DNA from: Paraburkholderia humisilvae
GTDB taxonomy: Bacteria > Pseudomonadota > Gammaproteobacteria > Burkholderiales > Burkholderiaceae
Direction: 5' to 3'
Length of the DNA stretch: 64,000 nt
NCBI RefSeq assembly: GCF_902859855.1
Contig: NZ_CADIKH010000035.1
Span: forward strand, 1 to 64,000
The position numbers and the translations under genes are program-made. This document shows positions 61,971 to 64,000 of the stretch, piece after piece (position 1 is the stretch's first letter; each line of letters starts with the position of its first letter). Under the pieces are notes generated by a model. That model was not told the origin of the DNA, made no database searches, and was given only the letters and a program-made list of their open reading frames with translations.

Positions 61971-62003
61971 ATAGGCGATCCTCATCGCCTTGACTTCGCC
62001 ATC

Positions 62004-63887
62004 GTGACGCGCCGCCTGCTCGTTTTCTTCGCGCTCGTCGCCGGGCTCGTGGCGGCGTGCGGTCTCACCTGGTCAATCAGCTGGCAGCGCGGCATCGAAA
62101 CGCTGCGCACGAACGCGGCCGCGCGCGCGGACCGCACGACGAGCGCACTCAGAAGCACGCTCGAACGCTATGAGTCGCTGCCGTATCTGCTGGCTCAACA
62201 CCCGATTGTGCAGGACGTCGTGGTGGACCCGAATCCGGCGAACGTCGCACGCGCAAACCGTTACCTCGAAGACCTGAACCGCAAGGCGCGCGCGAACGTC
62301 ACCTACATCATCAATTCAGACGGCATCTGCGTCGCGGCCAGCAACTGGCTCGATCCGGACAGCTTCATCGGCGTCGAATATCTGTTCCGGCCATACTTCA
62401 TCGACGCGGTGCAAGGCCACGTCGGGCGTTTCTTCGGGATCGGCACGACGTCGCACGATCCCGGCTATTTCATTTCGCAACCGGTGATGCTCGACGGCAA
62501 GATCGTCGGCGTTGCGGTTGTCAAGCTGAATCTCGAATGGTTTCAGGGCGCGGACGCGTCGGAGCCGCTGATCGTGACGGACGACCACGGCGTGATCTTC
62601 CTGTCGTCGGTGCCCGCGTGGAAGTACCACACGGTGCGTCCGCTTTCGACCGAAGTGATCGACTCGATCCGGCAGACGCGCCAGTATGCGCAGCAACCGA
62701 TCGCGCCGCTGCCGATGACGATCGAACGCAAGCTGAACGGCAGCGCGCAGATCGTGCGGATCGGCGGCGGCCGCTATGCGCCGCGTTATCTCGCGTCGAG
62801 CCGCGCGCTCGGCGAACCGGACTGGCATCTGATCACGATGTCGCCGGTCGATCCGGTGAACGCGGACGCGCGCTACGCGACGATCGTCACGGGCTTCGGC
62901 TATGTGTCGCTATGCCTGTTGCTGTTCTACTGGCGCATGCGCCGGGCGCGTGTGCGCGAAGTGATGCGTAGCCGCGCGCTGCTGCAAAAGGCCTATGCGG
63001 AGCTGAACCAGCGCGTGGCCGAGCGCACCGCGGACCTGTCTCAGGCGAATGAGCAACTGAAAAACGAGGTACGCGAACGCGCGCGCGCCGAACAGGAACT
63101 GCGCGCCGCACACGATGAACTGATTCAGGCAAGCAAGCTCGCGGCACTCGGGCAGATGGCGGCGGGCATCACGCATGAGCTCAACCAGCCGCTTGCGGCA
63201 TTGCGCAGCTTCTCGGACAACACGCGTGTGCTGCTCGAGCGCGGCGATCAGGCCGCCGCTCACGAGAATCTCGAAGCGATCGCCGCGCTCACCGAGCGCA
63301 TGGGCAAAATCACCAACCAGCTGAAGCTGTTCGTCGGCCGGGCACGGCCGCGCAATGCGCGCTCGCCGGTCGCGTGCGCGTTGCGTAACGTACTCGCGTT
63401 GCTGCAAACGCGTTTGCAAGGCGTAACGGTTGAAGTGTCGCTGTTCGATGCGAGTGCGGCGCATCCGATCCGCGAGCGCTTCAACATCGACACCGAACAC
63501 GCGGACCTGATGGTCAACTGTGACGACCTGCGTCTCGAGCAGGTGTTGATCAATCTGCTCGGCAATGCGCTCGACGCGGTGGCCGGCCGGTCCGCACCGC
63601 GCATCGCGATTGACATGGAGGCATCCGGCGCGACGCTGACCATCACGGTGCGCGACAATGGCCCAGGCATTCCGGCCGACGTGTTGCCGCACCTGTTCGA
63701 ACCGTTTTTCACGACGAAGGAGATGGGGCAGGGGCTCGGGCTCGGCCTTGCGATCTCATCGTCGATTGCGCGCGATTGCGGCGGATCGCTGGTCGCGCGC
63801 AACGCGCCCGACGGCGGCGCGGTCTTCGCGCTGACGCTGCGCCGCGCCCGCGCGCAGGTCGGCGACCCGCTCGTCGCGGGTACCTGA
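62004..63887 (+). CDS. dctB: C4-dicarboxylate sensor histidine kinase DctB
   Basis: 627-residue sensor kinase: membrane helix near residues 5-25 (LLVFFALVAGLVAACGLTW), periplasmic double-PDC sensing domain to about residue 290, second membrane helix (YVSLCLLLFYW), a coiled coil, HisKA with the phospho-acceptor in ITHELNQPLAALRSF, and ATPase motifs NLLGNALDA, DNGPGIP and GQGLGLGL. The GTG at 62004 was chosen because the helix then starts near the N-terminus; the frame is open from 61866 and the exact start is uncertain. Confidence 0.92.
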   Translation: MTRRLLVFFALVAGLVAACGLTWSISWQRGIETLRTNAAARADRTTSALRSTLERYESLPYLLAQHPIVQDVVVDPNPANVARANRYLEDLNRKARANVTYIINSDGICVAASNWLDPDSFIGVEYLFRPYFIDAVQGHVGRFFGIGTTSHDPGYFISQPVMLDGKIVGVAVVKLNLEWFQGADASEPLIVTDDHGVIFLSSVPAWKYHTVRPLSTEVIDSIRQTRQYAQQPIAPLPMTIERKLNGSAQIVRIGGGRYAPRYLASSRALGEPDWHLITMSPVDPVNADARYATIVTGFGYVSLCLLLFYWRMRRARVREVMRSRALLQKAYAELNQRVAERTADLSQANEQLKNEVRERARAEQELRAAHDELIQASKLAALGQMAAGITHELNQPLAALRSFSDNTRVLLERGDQAAAHENLEAIAALTERMGKITNQLKLFVGRARPRNARSPVACALRNVLALLQTRLQGVTVEVSLFDASAAHPIRERFNIDTEHADLMVNCDDLRLEQVLINLLGNALDAVAGRSAPRIAIDMEASGATLTITVRDNGPGIPADVLPHLFEPFFTTKEMGQGLGLGLAISSSIARDCGGSLVARNAPDGGAVFALTLRRARAQVGDPLVAGT

Positions 63888-63905
63888 ATTGGCGTAGCGA
63901 CAACC

Positions 63906-64000
63906 ATGGCGAACAAAAGTATCCAGGTGCTGTACATCGAAGACGATGAACTGGTGCGGCGCGCGAGCGTGCAGAGCTTGCAGCTCGCAGGCTTCGAAGT
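63906..64000 (+). CDS. dctD: C4-dicarboxylate response regulator DctD, N-terminal fragment
   Basis: The first 31 codons of a response regulator receiver domain (VLYIEDDELVRRASVQSLQL, acidic pocket Glu-Asp-Asp). Runs off the right edge. Its place after dctB and the sigma-54 promoter of dctA make DctD, a sigma-54 activator, the natural call, but the AAA+ and HTH domains are outside the window. Starts 18 bases after the dctB stop. Confidence 0.85.
   Translation, partial: MANKSIQVLYIEDDELVRRASVQSLQLAGFE

Noticed and set aside
60559..61971. 470-codon minus-strand frame opposite dctA
   Set aside because: Antisense shadow, rich in His, Arg and Asp; dctA on the plus strand is clear.
1..64000. CRISPR arrays, tRNA and rRNA genes, prophage genes
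   Set aside because: No regularly spaced direct repeats, cloverleaf-like sequences, rRNA motifs or phage structural genes were recognised.

Overview
The window is high-GC DNA from a Burkholderia-type betaproteobacterium, most likely Paraburkholderia. This is an inference from gene content: a methionine synthase split into two genes, a PhaM granule protein, the argS-SPOR-dsbA run, the birA-coaX run and a dctA-dctB-dctD locus. No rRNA or tRNA gene was found.

Bases 1-16.5 kb hold an accessory island. A kgtP-like transporter start sits at the left edge. A 600-base stretch without an intact gene follows, then a harpin-like secreted protein and a small ribbon-helix-helix protein (both minus strand). 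Next is a compact plus-strand type III secretion (T3SS) operon in the order sctC-sctD-small ORF-needle/pilus candidate-sctI-J-K-L-Q-R-S-T-U-V-N-O. It is followed by a convergent gene for a putative secreted protein with a GDPH motif. Genes from sctJ to sctO mostly overlap by 4 bases or sit within 2 bases of each other. Two core parts look damaged or remodelled: sctD changes frame near 4.78 kb, and sctU stops in the linker before its NPTH autoprotease domain. Translocators, a gatekeeper and a needle-length ruler are not recognisable in the window.

Bases 16.6-32.8 kb are mostly minus-strand housekeeping genes: a dipeptide-binding protein, a BtuF-like protein, SDR oxidoreductase, dsbA, a SPOR protein, argS, DUF1840 (plus strand), the two metH halves, DUF3567, a pcaD-like hydrolase, DUF3108 and an IclR regulator. 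The IclR gene is divergent from a plus-strand fumarylacetoacetase-family gene and an enoyl-CoA hydratase.

Bases 35-52.2 kb hold phaM, a ferritin-like di-iron protein, a heptose-phosphate adenylyltransferase, coaX and birA (minus), an Mla-type lipid transport operon with a VanZ-family gene, a thioredoxin-like ferredoxin, a hydrolase, dacC, a DUF493 protein, a LysR/DUF2917 divergent pair, and lipB-lipA.

Bases 52.2-54.8 kb are a small mobile/accessory patch. An IS3-family element sits in the loop of the lipA terminator with a 4-base target duplication, and its transposase has lost one base. Beside it is a two-gene unit, a HicA-like small protein plus an HTH protein, preceded by an 18-base inverted repeat. 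It is a candidate toxin-antitoxin system.

Bases 55.3-60.1 kb encode a glycerophosphodiester phosphodiesterase and a complete ABC importer. Bases 60.2-64 kb encode C4-dicarboxylate uptake: a sigma-54 promoter with upstream inverted repeats, a 9-codon micro-ORF with a strong ribosome binding site, dctA, dctB and the start of dctD.
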